Below are positions 1-7,290 of a DNA stretch of 18,651 nt, piece by piece. The notes under the pieces are model-generated. The model was not told the origin of the DNA, did not search any database, and was given only the letters and a program-made list of their open reading frames with translations. The stretch comes from AP-16 sp046727735 (lineage in GTDB: Bacteria > Pseudomonadota > Alphaproteobacteria > Rhizobiales > Xanthobacteraceae). The stretch's first letter is position 1. Each line of letters opens with the position of its first letter. The position numbers were made by a program, and so were the translations under genes. Location of the stretch: assembly GCA_046727735.1 (NCBI GenBank), contig JBKPDF010000093.1, positions 1 to 18,651 on the forward strand. The letters are read 5' to 3'.

Positions 1-5
1 CAGCG

Positions 6-1205
6 ATGCCGGCTGAGGCCTGGATCACCGGCATCGGCATCGTTTCCTGTCTCGGCGAAGGCCCGGATGCGCATTGGCAGGCACTCCTGCATCCGCGGCC
101 GAGCGCCGACACGAGCGCGTTCCCGCCCTACGTCATTCACCCGCTGGCCGCGGTCGAGTTCGACAAGCAGATCCCCAAGAAGGGCGACCAGCGCCAGATG
201 GAACCCTGGCAGCGGATCGGAACCTATGCGGCGGGCCTCGCGCTCGACAGCGGCAAGCTCAAGGGCAACGCCGCGCTGCTCGGCGAGACCGACATGATCG
301 TTGCCGGCGGCGGCGGCGAACGCGATACCGACGTCGACGCGAGCATCATGAGCGCGCTACGCGACAAGCCCGACCCCGACGCCTTCATCAACGAACGTTT
401 GATGAACGATCTGCGCCCCACCCTGTTTCTCGCCCAGCTCTCGAACCTGCTCGCCGGCAACATTTCCATCGTGCACGGCGTCACCGGCTCTTCGCGCACC
501 TTCATGGGCGAGGAAGCGGCCGGGATCGATGCGGTTCGCATCGCGCTCTCCCGCATTATGGCCGGGCAAAGCAAGATCGCACTCGTCGGCGGCGCGCAGA
601 ATGCGGAGCGCAAGGATCTGCTGCTGCTCTATGAGTTCGGCGGTTTCGTCCTGAAAGACGGTTATCGGCCGGTCTGGGCGCGGCGTGATAAACCGGGAAT
701 CGCACTCGGCTCGCTCGGTGCGTTCCTGGTCCTCGAAGAACACGAGCACGCCGAGGCACGCGGCGTGGAGCCCTTCGCCCGGCTATCGCTCGTGCTGTCC
801 GGCCGGACCAGCCGTGGTGCGGGCGCGGTGAGGGACGCGCTGCGCCGGATGTGGGAAGCAATGCAGGGCAGCATCGAGCCCGGCCGTTATGCGATCGTCT
901 CCGGCGCAAGCGGCGCCCAGCCCGCGACCGCGGAGGAGGAGAGCTTCTGGGCCGAGCACCCGGACGCGGTGGTGCGCGCCACCGGCAGCCGGATCGGGCA
1001 CGGCTTGGAAGCGCAATTCCCGATGAACATTGCGCTTGCCGCCCTCGCGGTCCGTCATGGCATATTGTTCCCGCCATGCAACGGTTCGCCGGTCGAGCGC
1101 GCGATGCAGGGGCCATTGAGCCAGGCGATCGTGACGGGGGTCGGACATTGGCGGGGCGAGGGCATGGCCTTGGTCGAGGCCGTCCCACAAAGCAAAAGGA
1201 CCTGA
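6..1205 (+). CDS. fabF2XL: FabF2XL-type beta-ketoacyl-ACP synthase lacking the catalytic cysteine (lipid A VLCFA cluster)
   Basis: A 399-residue thiolase-fold condensing-enzyme homologue. The N-terminal strand AWITGIGIVSCLGEG matches the KAS start, and the C-terminal half keeps the GH motif (H332 in SRIGHGLEAQ). When aligned by eye with the adjacent full KAS, the nucleophile position (TACASG in the neighbour) reads GEEAAG, so Glu170 stands where Cys should be. The first active-site His (NAHGTG) reads SGASGA, with Ala301. It therefore cannot condense by the usual Cys-His-His mechanism. It recalls the KS-beta/chain-length-factor subunits of type II polyketide synthases, where Cys is replaced by Gln. 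It lies 2 bp upstream of fabF1XL, so a heterodimeric partner role in making the C28 hydroxy acyl chain of lipid A is inferred. The gene name rests on the fabF2XL-fabF1XL-adh2XL-lpxXL order known in rhizobia. Its ATG lies 5 bp from the window edge, so no RBS can be judged. Confidence 0.88.
   Translation: MPAEAWITGIGIVSCLGEGPDAHWQALLHPRPSADTSAFPPYVIHPLAAVEFDKQIPKKGDQRQMEPWQRIGTYAAGLALDSGKLKGNAALLGETDMIVAGGGGERDTDVDASIMSALRDKPDPDAFINERLMNDLRPTLFLAQLSNLLAGNISIVHGVTGSSRTFMGEEAAGIDAVRIALSRIMAGQSKIALVGGAQNAERKDLLLLYEFGGFVLKDGYRPVWARRDKPGIALGSLGAFLVLEEHEHAEARGVEPFARLSLVLSGRTSRGAGAVRDALRRMWEAMQGSIEPGRYAIVSGASGAQPATAEEESFWAEHPDAVVRATGSRIGHGLEAQFPMNIALAALAVRHGILFPPCNGSPVERAMQGPLSQAIVTGVGHWRGEGMALVEAVPQSKRT
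1195..1200 (+). promoter_or_regulatory. ribosome binding site of fabF1XL
   Basis: AAAGGA lies inside the last codons of the upstream gene, 7 nt before the ATG at 1208. It decides this start over in-frame ATG/GTG codons further upstream, which lie within the upstream gene. The arrangement predicts translational coupling of the two condensing-enzyme subunits. Confidence 0.6.
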
Positions 1206-1207
1206 AG

Positions 1208-2488
1208 ATGCAATCCGTGAGGGACGACGCGGGGCGGCCGATCGTCGTGGTGACCGGAATGGGTGTCATCACCTCGCTCGGCGCCGGCAAGGCCGAGAAC
1301 TGGCGCCGGTTGACGGCAGGCGAATCCGGCATTCGCGCGATCACGCGCTTCTCGACCGACGGGCTGAAGACCAAGGTGGCGGGCACGATCGATTTCGTGC
1401 CGGCCGAGCCGTTCTGCGCGCCGGCGCTGGCCGAGCGCCTGTCCGAGATCGTCATCGAGGAGGCGATCGGGGAAGCGGCGATCGGCAGCACGGGGAATTT
1501 TCCCGGGCCGTTGTTCCTCGCGGTCGCGCCGGTCGAGATGGAATGGCCGCAGCGCAAGGAACTCGCCGCCGCGGCGAGGAAAACGGAGGCCATCAGCTAC
1601 GAGCAGCTGCTGCGGATGGCTGCGAGCGGGGAATTCCGCCGTTTTCACGAACGGTTCCTGTTCGGCTCGGTGGCCGAATATCTCGCGGCGAAATTCGGCA
1701 CCCAGGGCTCGCCGATCACGCTGTCGACGGCCTGCGCGTCAGGCGCGAGCGCGATCCAGCTCGGATTCGAGGCGATCCGGCGCGGCGAAGCCGACGCGGC
1801 GCTCTGCGTCGCGAGCGACGGCTCCATCAATCCGGAATCGGTCGTGCGCTTTTCGCTGCTCTCGGCGCTCTCGACCCAGAACGAGCATCCGGAGGAAGCC
1901 GCCAAGCCGTTCTCCAAGAACCGGGACGGTTTCGTGATGGCGGAGGGCTCCGGCGCGCTGGTGCTGGAGAGCTACGATGCGGCGCGGGCGCGCGGCGCAA
2001 AAATCCTCGGCGTCATCGAAGGCTGTGGGGAGATGGCCGACGCGTTCCATCGCACCCGGTCGAGCCCGGATGGCAAGCCGATCATCGGCAGCATCCGCAA
2101 CGCGATCGTCGATGCCGGGATCGAGCCCGACGATATCGAATACATCAACGCCCACGGCACCGGCACGCCGGAGAACGACAAGATGGAATATGTCGGCGTG
2201 TCCGCGGTGCTCGGCGAGCGGGCCAAACAGGTGCCGATCTCGTCGAACAAGTCGATGATCGGCCACACCTTGTCGGCCGCCGGCGCGGTCGAGGCGATCT
2301 TCACGCTGCTCACGCTCGAGCACCAGCGCATTCCGCCGACGATCAACTACAAGGTTCCGGATCCGGCGATCCCGCTCGACGTCGTGCCGAACGTCGCGCG
2401 CGACGTCGGCATTCGCCATGCGCTGTCGAATTCCTTCGGTTTCGGCGGCCAGAACGTATCGCTGGTCATGGCGCGGGAACCCGCGTGA
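1208..2488 (+). CDS. fabF1XL: FabF1XL beta-ketoacyl-ACP synthase (lipid A VLCFA cluster)
   Basis: A 426-residue FabF/KAS II-type enzyme that condenses malonyl-ACP with acyl-ACP. In this cluster it would elongate the acyl chain on the special carrier AcpXL towards C26-C28. The full catalytic triad is present: nucleophile Cys176 in STACASGAS, His316 in NAHGTGTPEND and His353 in KSMIGHTLSAAG. The C-terminal FGFGGQNVSLV signature of KAS enzymes closes the fold. The start at 1208 follows an AAAGGA RBS and leaves only 2 bp after the upstream stop. It is the active partner of the Cys-less FabF2XL just before it. The family assignment is certain; the XL assignment follows from the downstream adh2XL and lpxXL homologues. 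Confidence 0.93.
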   Translation: MQSVRDDAGRPIVVVTGMGVITSLGAGKAENWRRLTAGESGIRAITRFSTDGLKTKVAGTIDFVPAEPFCAPALAERLSEIVIEEAIGEAAIGSTGNFPGPLFLAVAPVEMEWPQRKELAAAARKTEAISYEQLLRMAASGEFRRFHERFLFGSVAEYLAAKFGTQGSPITLSTACASGASAIQLGFEAIRRGEADAALCVASDGSINPESVVRFSLLSALSTQNEHPEEAAKPFSKNRDGFVMAEGSGALVLESYDAARARGAKILGVIEGCGEMADAFHRTRSSPDGKPIIGSIRNAIVDAGIEPDDIEYINAHGTGTPENDKMEYVGVSAVLGERAKQVPISSNKSMIGHTLSAAGAVEAIFTLLTLEHQRIPPTINYKVPDPAIPLDVVPNVARDVGIRHALSNSFGFGGQNVSLVMAREPA

Positions 2489-2525
2489 CGACGCGAATTT
2501 CCTATCTCCCGATTCCATTCGGTCC

Positions 2526-2582
2526 CGTGATCATGGGTCCCGGCCTTCGCGGGGACGGCGGTCCCGGGAATCCGCGTTCTCA
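2526..2582. repeat. dispersed GC-rich palindromic repeat between fabF1XL and adh2XL
   Basis: This 115-bp gap inside the operon holds GGTCCCGG and GGTCCCGGG blocks and a GGGAC/GTCCC-rich imperfect inverted structure. On the minus strand it reads VPAKAGTH, a peptide commonly seen when this class of proteobacterial dispersed repeat is translated. It contains no gene. It is probably a REP-like element that could fold in the mRNA and tune expression of the distal genes. The family assignment comes from pattern recall and no search was done. Confidence 0.5.
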
Positions 2583-2603
2583 CAGCTTCCGGTAACTCGC
2601 CCG

Positions 2604-3626
2604 ATGCGAGCGCTGACTCTCGTTGCCGACCGCAAGCTCGAGCTGCAGGAGGTCGCCGCGCCGCCTCAGCCCTCCGCCGGCGAGGTGCAGGTTCGCATCC
2701 GCGCCATCGCGCTCAACCACATCGACGTGTGGGGCTGGCGCGGCATGGCGTTCGCCAAGCGCAAGCTGCCGCTCATCGTCGGGGCGGAAGCGGCCGGCGA
2801 AATCGCCGCGGTCGGCGAAAGCGTGACCGGCTTTCGTGCAGGCGATCGCGTCGTGATGTATGGCGCGCTCACCTGCGGCGAATGCCGGGCCTGCCGCGAA
2901 GGCCGCGACAATCTCTGCGAAAAAGTCGGCGGCATTCTCGGCTTCCATGTCGACGGCTTTGCGCGCGACCTCATCGATTTGCCGGCGCGACTCGTGATCC
3001 GCGTTCCGGATGGCGTCGCATTCCGCGATGCCGCCTGTGCGCCGATCGCGTTCGCGACCGTCGAGCACATGTTGTTCGACAACGCCAAGCTCGAGCCGGG
3101 CGAGACCATCCTGGTGCACGCCGGCGGCTCGGGCATCGGCACCGCCGCCATCAAGATGGCGAAGGCTATCGGCTGCACCGTGATCACCACGGTGGGCGAC
3201 GACGCGAAGGCGGCCAAGGCAAAGGAACTCGGCGCCGATCACGTCATCAACTACCGCACCGACCGGTTCGAGCACGCCGTGCGCAAGCTGACGGCCAAAA
3301 AAGGCGTCGATGTGGTGTTCGAGCACGTGGGCGCCGAGACCTTCAACGGCTCGCTGCTTTCCCTCAAGCGCGGCGGCCGGCTCGTCACCTGCGGCTCGAC
3401 CTCCGGCCCGACGACCACAATCAACCTCATGCAAGTTTTTCAGCAGCAATACCGGATCATCGGCTCGTTCGGCGCCAGCATGCGCAACATCCGCGCGAGC
3501 CTCGACAAGATGGCCGCGGGCTTGACCCCGGTGATCGACACCGAGTTCGAGCTCGCGGATTTCGCGGCGGGGCTTGGGCGCCTGGAAAGCCGCCAGGTGT
3601 TCGGCAAGATCGTCGTGCATTTCTGA
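2604..3626 (+). CDS. adh2XL: Adh2XL, zinc-containing MDR-family oxidoreductase (lipid A VLCFA cluster)
   Basis: A 340-residue medium-chain dehydrogenase/reductase. The N-terminal GroES-like domain (about 1-150) carries a structural-zinc lobe with Cys91, Cys94, Cys97 and Cys105 (CGECRACREGRDNLC). The Rossmann domain follows, with AGGSGIG at about 173-179 binding NAD(P)H. The usual catalytic-zinc ligands are not visible: the Cys position reads NHID and the GHE motif reads GAE. It therefore resembles quinone/enoyl reductases more than true alcohol dehydrogenases. In rhizobia this position is adh2XL, thought to act in building or reducing the very-long hydroxy acyl chain; which step it catalyses here is inference. 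The ATG at 2604 was chosen because it begins the conserved MRALTLVADRKLELQEV strand; the preceding RBS is weak. It is followed 15 bp later by lpxXL. Confidence 0.87.
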   Translation: MRALTLVADRKLELQEVAAPPQPSAGEVQVRIRAIALNHIDVWGWRGMAFAKRKLPLIVGAEAAGEIAAVGESVTGFRAGDRVVMYGALTCGECRACREGRDNLCEKVGGILGFHVDGFARDLIDLPARLVIRVPDGVAFRDAACAPIAFATVEHMLFDNAKLEPGETILVHAGGSGIGTAAIKMAKAIGCTVITTVGDDAKAAKAKELGADHVINYRTDRFEHAVRKLTAKKGVDVVFEHVGAETFNGSLLSLKRGGRLVTCGSTSGPTTTINLMQVFQQQYRIIGSFGASMRNIRASLDKMAAGLTPVIDTEFELADFAAGLGRLESRQVFGKIVVHF

Positions 3627-3641
3627 AGATCGGCGCCGCCG

Positions 3642-4574
3642 ATGCGAAGCGCGTTCCGCCGCCGCTGGCAATTCTACGCGCGAAGCTTGAAGCGCGGCCT
3701 CGACGCGCCCGTCGGATTTATGGCGGTGGGCCTGTTCAAGCTGCTGCGCCGCATCGATCCGGACCGCATGGCGAATTTCGCCGGCCCTTTCATGCGCACC
3801 ATCGGCCCCTGGCGGCCCGAGCACCGCACCGGAAGGGCGAACCTGCGCGCGGCGTTTCCGGAAAAATCCGACGCCGAGATCGAAAAAATCCTCGCCGGCG
3901 TATGGGACAATCTCGGCCGCGTCGTCGCGGAATTCGCCCATCTCGACCGGCTGTGGGAATACGATTTCGAGCGGCCCAATGCCGGCCGCATCGAGTTCAG
4001 CGCGCGCTCGATGCAACTGTTCCTGAAGCTGCGCGACGACGGCAAGCCGGCGCTGGTGTTCGCCGCGCATCTTGCGAACTGGGAATTGCCGCCGCTCTCG
4101 GCCGGCGCCTACGACATGGCGGCCGCGGTCGTCTACCGGCGGCCGAATCTCGGCGCGATCGCCGACGCGATCATTCCGCTGCGCGCCGGCCAAATGGGCG
4201 AGCTGATCCCGAGCGACCGCGCCGCGCCGATCCGCGCCGCGCGCGCCCTCGAGCGCGGCGCGCATGTCGGCATGCTGGTCGACCAGCATTTCGGCGAGGG
4301 CATCGACGTGATGTTTTTCGGCCGGCGCTGCAAGGCGAACCCGCTGATCGCCCGTCTCGCCCGGCATTTCGACTGCCCGATCCACGGCATCCGCGCCATC
4401 CGCCTGCCGCACGGGCGCTTCCGCGCCGAGATCACGGAAGCGATCGAGCCGCCGCGCGACGATGAGGGCCGCATCGACATCGCCGGCACGATGCAGGCGA
4501 TCACCGCGGCCGTCGAAGGCTGGGTGCGGGAATATCCCGAGCAATGGCTGTGGCTGCACCGCCGTTGGCGGTGA
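3642..4574 (+). CDS. lpxXL: LpxXL, lipid A very-long-chain acyltransferase (LpxL/HtrB family)
   Basis: A 310-residue member of the LpxL/LpxM lysophospholipid-acyltransferase family. The catalytic H-x4-(D/E) motif is His143-Glu148 in AAHLANWELPP. The N-terminal region has a hydrophobic segment (about 24-36, PVGFMAVGLFKLL) expected to anchor it to the cytoplasmic face of the inner membrane. Conserved blocks follow: RANLRAAFP, VDQHFGEGIDVMFFGRRCKANPL, and the C-terminal YPEQWLWLHRRWR typical of the family. It is last in the operon and would transfer the 27-hydroxyoctacosanoyl-type chain from AcpXL to the lipid A precursor. The start at 3642 is the first ATG after the adh2XL stop; an RBS is hardly visible, so coupling to upstream translation is likely. 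Confidence 0.92.
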   Translation: MRSAFRRRWQFYARSLKRGLDAPVGFMAVGLFKLLRRIDPDRMANFAGPFMRTIGPWRPEHRTGRANLRAAFPEKSDAEIEKILAGVWDNLGRVVAEFAHLDRLWEYDFERPNAGRIEFSARSMQLFLKLRDDGKPALVFAAHLANWELPPLSAGAYDMAAAVVYRRPNLGAIADAIIPLRAGQMGELIPSDRAAPIRAARALERGAHVGMLVDQHFGEGIDVMFFGRRCKANPLIARLARHFDCPIHGIRAIRLPHGRFRAEITEAIEPPRDDEGRIDIAGTMQAITAAVEGWVREYPEQWLWLHRRWR

Positions 4575-4589
4575 CGCCAAGGCCGTCGT

Positions 4590-4619
4590 TCCGGAGCGCG
4601 CCGTATGGGCGCATCCGGA
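4590..4619. terminator. hairpin after lpxXL, possible terminator
   Basis: The arms TCCGGAGCGC and GCGCATCCGGA pair almost perfectly around an 8-9 nt loop, starting 15 bp after the lpxXL stop. There is no run of T after it, so it is either a Rho-assisted end or mRNA-stabilising structure. It could also be part of another dispersed repeat. Confidence 0.4.
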
Positions 4620-4694
4620 GCTATTGCAACGGGCTTCCGGCCTCTCCCGCGAGTTCCCCCTCTTGGGCGAGTATACCCTCGATGCAAACTCGGC

Positions 4695-4727
4695 TCGTCA
4701 TGCGCGGGCTTGACCCGCGCACCCATG
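4695..4727 (+). repeat. 33-bp dispersed palindromic repeat, copy A
   Basis: The core is GCGCGGG-cttga-CCCGCGC, a 7-bp stem with a 5-nt loop, flanked by TCGTCAT and ACCCATG. It is the exact reverse complement of copy C (5188-5220) and differs from copy B (4778-4810) by one loop base. This type of repeat is common between genes in Bradyrhizobium-like genomes. Confidence 0.85.
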
Positions 4728-4777
4728 CGGCCTCACGTCAGGTGACAACCCGGCCGCTTACCGAGGAGCGTCCCCAC

Positions 4778-4810
4778 TCGTCATGCGCGGGCTCGACCCG
4801 CGCACCCATG
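4778..4810 (+). repeat. 33-bp dispersed palindromic repeat, copy B
   Basis: In the same orientation as copy A, 50 bp further on, with loop CTCGA instead of CTTGA. The compensatory-type change leaves the GCGCGGG/CCCGCGC stem intact, which suggests the hairpin is what is kept. Confidence 0.85.
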
Positions 4811-4846
4811 CTGCGTGTCGTCCGCGCGCCGTAATCGGATTTGCGG

Positions 4847-5141
4847 CTATGCCCACCTCGCAATTCCGTCGTAGAGGTCATACCAGTCGGGATTCATGGA
4901 TAGTACCAAATCAATCTTCCATGTGCGGGGCCAATGTTGACGTTCTTCTCCCGTTGTATCGCTGCGAGTGCGGTCGCGTGCTGCTCGTAATACACGAGCA
5001 ATTTGACTCCATACTGCTTCGTAAATCCTGGAACGAGTCCCTCTCGATGCAGATATATGCGCACGAGATTGTTGGTCATCCCGACGTACAGCGTTCCTCG
5101 CGGGCGGCTCGCCAGAATATAACCCAATAGGTCCTGTCCAC
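4847..5141 (-). pseudogene. GIY-YIG nuclease-domain protein, frameshifted
   Basis: Fragments of a small GIY-YIG protein (about 95 residues when intact) lie in two frames. The centre reads YILASRPRGTLYVGMTNN, then HREGLVPGFTKQYGVK, then AAIQREKNV. The tail HWPRTWKIDLVLSMNPDWYD lies in another frame and ends at the TAG at 4847. A single missing base near 4937 explains the 3' shift. A second missing base near 5122 separates the likely N-terminus (GTG at 5141, reading VDRTYWV) from YILASR. Intact relatives are short stand-alone UvrC-like GIY-YIG proteins common in alphaproteobacteria, of uncertain role. The gene is boxed by inverted copies of the 33-bp palindrome. Sequencing error is possible, but two independent frameshifts favour a real pseudogene. 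Confidence 0.8.
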
Positions 5142-5187
5142 GCGTGACCCCCGTACCTGTGTGCGACAGCCGCAAATTGAGAGTCCC

Positions 5188-5220
5188 CATGGGTGCGCGG
5201 GTCAAGCCCGCGCATGACGA
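5188..5220 (-). repeat. 33-bp dispersed palindromic repeat, copy C (inverted)
   Basis: A perfect reverse complement of copy A over 33 bp. Together with copies A and B it brackets the GIY-YIG pseudogene in inverted orientation. Confidence 0.85.
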
Positions 5221-5303
5221 GCAGGGGGGGCGCGTCGTGTGTCCAAACTAGCCCCGAGCGCGATCGCGGCACGCAACGCTGGGCAATTCGCTTCCGTGAA
5301 ATC

Positions 5304-6410
5304 TCACATCCCGGTCTTGATGCGAGTCCACAGCCGGTTGATCAGGCGCTGCGTCTTCTGATCGGGCGCCGTGATGGTGTAGAGGTGTTGCATCATCGCG
5401 GCGTCGGGATAGATGCCGTGGTCCTCGAGAATCGCCTTGTCGACGAACGGGCGGCTCGCGGCGACGCCGTTGGCATAGGCGATGAAATTGGTGTTCTTCG
5501 CCGCGATTTCCGGCCGCAGCAGGAAATCGATCAGCTTGTGGGCATCGGCCGGGTGCCGCGCGTCGCGCGGGATCGCCAGATTGTCGAACCACAGCTGCGC
5601 GCCCTCGTTCGGGATCGCGTAGGCGATGTCGACGCCGTTCCGGGCCTCCCGCGCGCGTTTTTGCGCCTGCTTGATGTCGCCGGAAAACCCGAGCACGAGG
5701 CAGATCTCGCCGGAAGCGAGCGCATTGAGATATTCCGAGGAATGGAACTTTCTCACGAACGGCCGCACCTTCATCAGCACGCCGGCGGCCTGCTCGAGCT
5801 GCCCCGGGTCTTTGCTGTTCGGATCGAGCCCGAGATAGTTCAGCGCCGCCGAAAGCACGTCGTCGGAGGAATCGAGCATGTGGACGCCGCAAGCTTTGAA
5901 CTTGCCGATCTCTTCCGCCCTGAACAGCGCCGCCCAGCTGTCGATCTTCGCCTCGCCGCCGAACGCCCCACGCGCCGCGCCGGTGTTGTAGCCGACCCCG
6001 GTCGTGCCCCACATGTAATTGACGGCGTAAAGATTGCCCGGATCGTAGACGGCGAGCCGGCGCGCGATCTCGTCCCACACATGGGCGAGGTTCGGGAGCT
6101 GCGCCTTGTCGAGCTTGCGGAAGATCCCGGCCTTGATCTGGCGCTCGAGGAAATATCCGGTCGGCACCACGAGGTCGTAGCCGGAATTCCCGGCGAGCAG
6201 CTTGGTCTCGAGAATGTCGTTCGAATCGAAGGTATCGTACTTGACCGCGATTCCCGTCTCGCGCGTGAAGAGCTCGATCACCGTCGGGTCGATGTAATCC
6301 GACCAATTGTAGAAATTGACGAGATGCTCGCCGGTCGCGGCGGCGCACGCTTCGGCCCAGCCGGCCGCCGCCGCCGCGGCGATCCAGACGAGGACGAGCA
6401 ATCGGCGCAT
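5304..6410 (-). CDS. PotD/PotF-type polyamine ABC transporter substrate-binding protein
   Basis: A 368-residue periplasmic binding protein. The N-terminus MRRLLVLVWIAAAAAAGWAEACAAA is a Sec signal peptide, followed by the diagnostic VNFYNWSDYIDPTVIELFTRETG block of spermidine/putrescine binding proteins. SGYDLVVPTGYFLERQ, WGTTGVGYN and IAYAIPNEGAQLWFD occur in the expected order, and the length matches PotF (about 370). The start at 6410 was chosen because it begins the signal peptide. It lies 4 bp after the stop of the rhodanese gene, so the two probably share a transcript. No permease or ATPase gene is in the window, so it must work with a distant transporter or act as a sensor. Ligand choice (putrescine, spermidine or other) cannot be read from sequence alone. 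A longer start at 6479 is open but would overlap the neighbour. Confidence 0.92.
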   Translation of the reverse strand: MRRLLVLVWIAAAAAAGWAEACAAATGEHLVNFYNWSDYIDPTVIELFTRETGIAVKYDTFDSNDILETKLLAGNSGYDLVVPTGYFLERQIKAGIFRKLDKAQLPNLAHVWDEIARRLAVYDPGNLYAVNYMWGTTGVGYNTGAARGAFGGEAKIDSWAALFRAEEIGKFKACGVHMLDSSDDVLSAALNYLGLDPNSKDPGQLEQAAGVLMKVRPFVRKFHSSEYLNALASGEICLVLGFSGDIKQAQKRAREARNGVDIAYAIPNEGAQLWFDNLAIPRDARHPADAHKLIDFLLRPEIAAKNTNFIAYANGVAASRPFVDKAILEDHGIYPDAAMMQHLYTITAPDQKTQRLINRLWTRIKTGM

Positions 6411-6414
6411 CGCT

Positions 6415-6744
6415 TCAGCTCTCGGTCGGATGGCCGGCCGCCTTCCAGGCGATGATCCCGCCCGCAAGATGCGCGTCATAGGGCAGGCCCGCCGCCTGCG
6501 CGGCTTGCGAGGCCGTCACCGAGCGCTTGCCCGAGCGGCAGGCGAACACGACCTCCCTGCCCTGCGGATCGGGAATTTTTGCAGGATCGAAGCTCGACAT
6601 CGGCACGAGCACCGCACCCGGGAAGGCCTCGACCGCAGTCTCGCTCGGCTCGCGCACGTCGATGAGCAAGACGCGATTCTCCTGCATCCCGCGCGCGACT
6701 TCGTCGACCGAGAGATTGCGCACCGGCTTGCCTTTGCCGAACAT
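6415..6744 (-). CDS. single-domain rhodanese (thiosulfate sulfurtransferase-like)
   Basis: A 109-residue cytoplasmic rhodanese of GlpE-like size. LSVDEVARGMQEN leads into VLLIDVREPSE, the CH2A-type motif. The active-site loop is CRSGKRS with Cys69 as the persulfide-carrying residue. The domain closes with the usual HLAGGIIAWKAAGHP. It can be expected to move sulfane sulfur between thiol carriers; the physiological acceptor is unknown. The ATG at 6744 was chosen over the GTG at 6753 because an AAGGAG RBS sits 8 nt before the ATG and overlaps the GTG. It is first in a probable two-gene unit with the polyamine-binding protein; a functional link is not obvious. Confidence 0.9.
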   Translation of the reverse strand: MFGKGKPVRNLSVDEVARGMQENRVLLIDVREPSETAVEAFPGAVLVPMSSFDPAKIPDPQGREVVFACRSGKRSVTASQAAQAAGLPYDAHLAGGIIAWKAAGHPTES

Positions 6745-6752
6745 GGCTTTCA

Positions 6753-6758
6753 CTCCTT
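6753..6758 (-). promoter_or_regulatory. ribosome binding site of the rhodanese gene
   Basis: AAGGAG on the minus strand, 8 nt from the ATG at 6744. Its last base is the G of the competing GTG, which rules that codon out as the start. Confidence 0.7.
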
Positions 6759-7016
6759 ACCCGGATATCTCGCGACCGAATCCTTGGTCCTCGAAGCGAC
6801 ACCACATCTCGATCCCGCACCCGCAATGTGGGCCGCGCACGCACCGCGATCAAGTTTTTGCGGCGGCGCTCAGCGCGTCAAATAGTGACCTCACCATCAA
6901 TCGGGCCCGCCACGTTGGCGCGTTTTTGTGTCCACTGTATCCCTGAAGGCGGCGCCAAGACCGACATCGCCGGAGGTCCGCGCTGGCCATAGCGGGCTCA
7001 TGCACCACAGCAAACC
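6759..7016. other. intergenic stretch, no gene seen
   Basis: About 260 bp upstream of the rhodanese gene, which should hold its promoter. No convincing reading frame, tRNA, or strong -35/-10 pair was recognised by eye. Confidence 0.4.
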
Positions 7017-7242
7017 TCAGACAGGGCCTTCCCCGCGGCCATTTTCGTGAACTTGTCGGTCGAGTGCCCTTCTGACAAATTCAACGGAATCGATTGCCGC
7101 CCCAAGTTGGGTGCGAAACTGCTCGATCGCTTCTTTCATCGACGGCGGCAGCTCTCCCCACCAGTCAATAAGCCTGACTCATCGCTTCTTCGACGGTTCG
7201 CAGCATTTCCTCTTTCGCAATTTCCCGGTAGGTTCCCACCAT
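7017..7242 (-). pseudogene. small unknown gene downstream of the HWE kinase, apparently frameshifted
   Basis: Two short minus-strand frames look like one protein of about 75 residues. The first, ATG at 7242, reads MVGTYREIAKEEMLRTVEEA and stops at 7165. The second frame continues as DWWGELPPSMKEAIEQF and ends at the TGA at 7017; its first ATG is at 7139. One lost base near 7165 would join them. A third frame opens with an ATG at 7304 (MTVRDPRVIAAYLPEEEATA) overlapping the kinase stop, and ends at 7179. No family is recognised; the charged, helix-prone composition suggests a small regulatory or structural protein. It may instead be two genuine tiny genes, or non-coding. Confidence 0.3.
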
Positions 7243-7290
7243 AGCGCTGTCGCCTCTTCTTCCGGCAGATACGCCGCTATTACCCTCGGG

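Noticed and set aside
556..1648. Long minus-strand frames opposite the two ketosynthase genes
   Set aside because: They are antisense to conserved catalytic blocks and show no family resemblance.
2580..4580. A 666-codon open frame on the minus strand opposite adh2XL and lpxXL
   Set aside because: It is antisense to two well-recognised genes. Its Arg/Ala/Asp/His-rich composition is that expected from the complement of GC-rich coding DNA, and no domain was seen.
4695..5220. The three 33-bp repeats as a CRISPR array
   Set aside because: The spacing is irregular (50 and 377 bp), one copy is inverted and no cas genes are present; they are dispersed palindromes.
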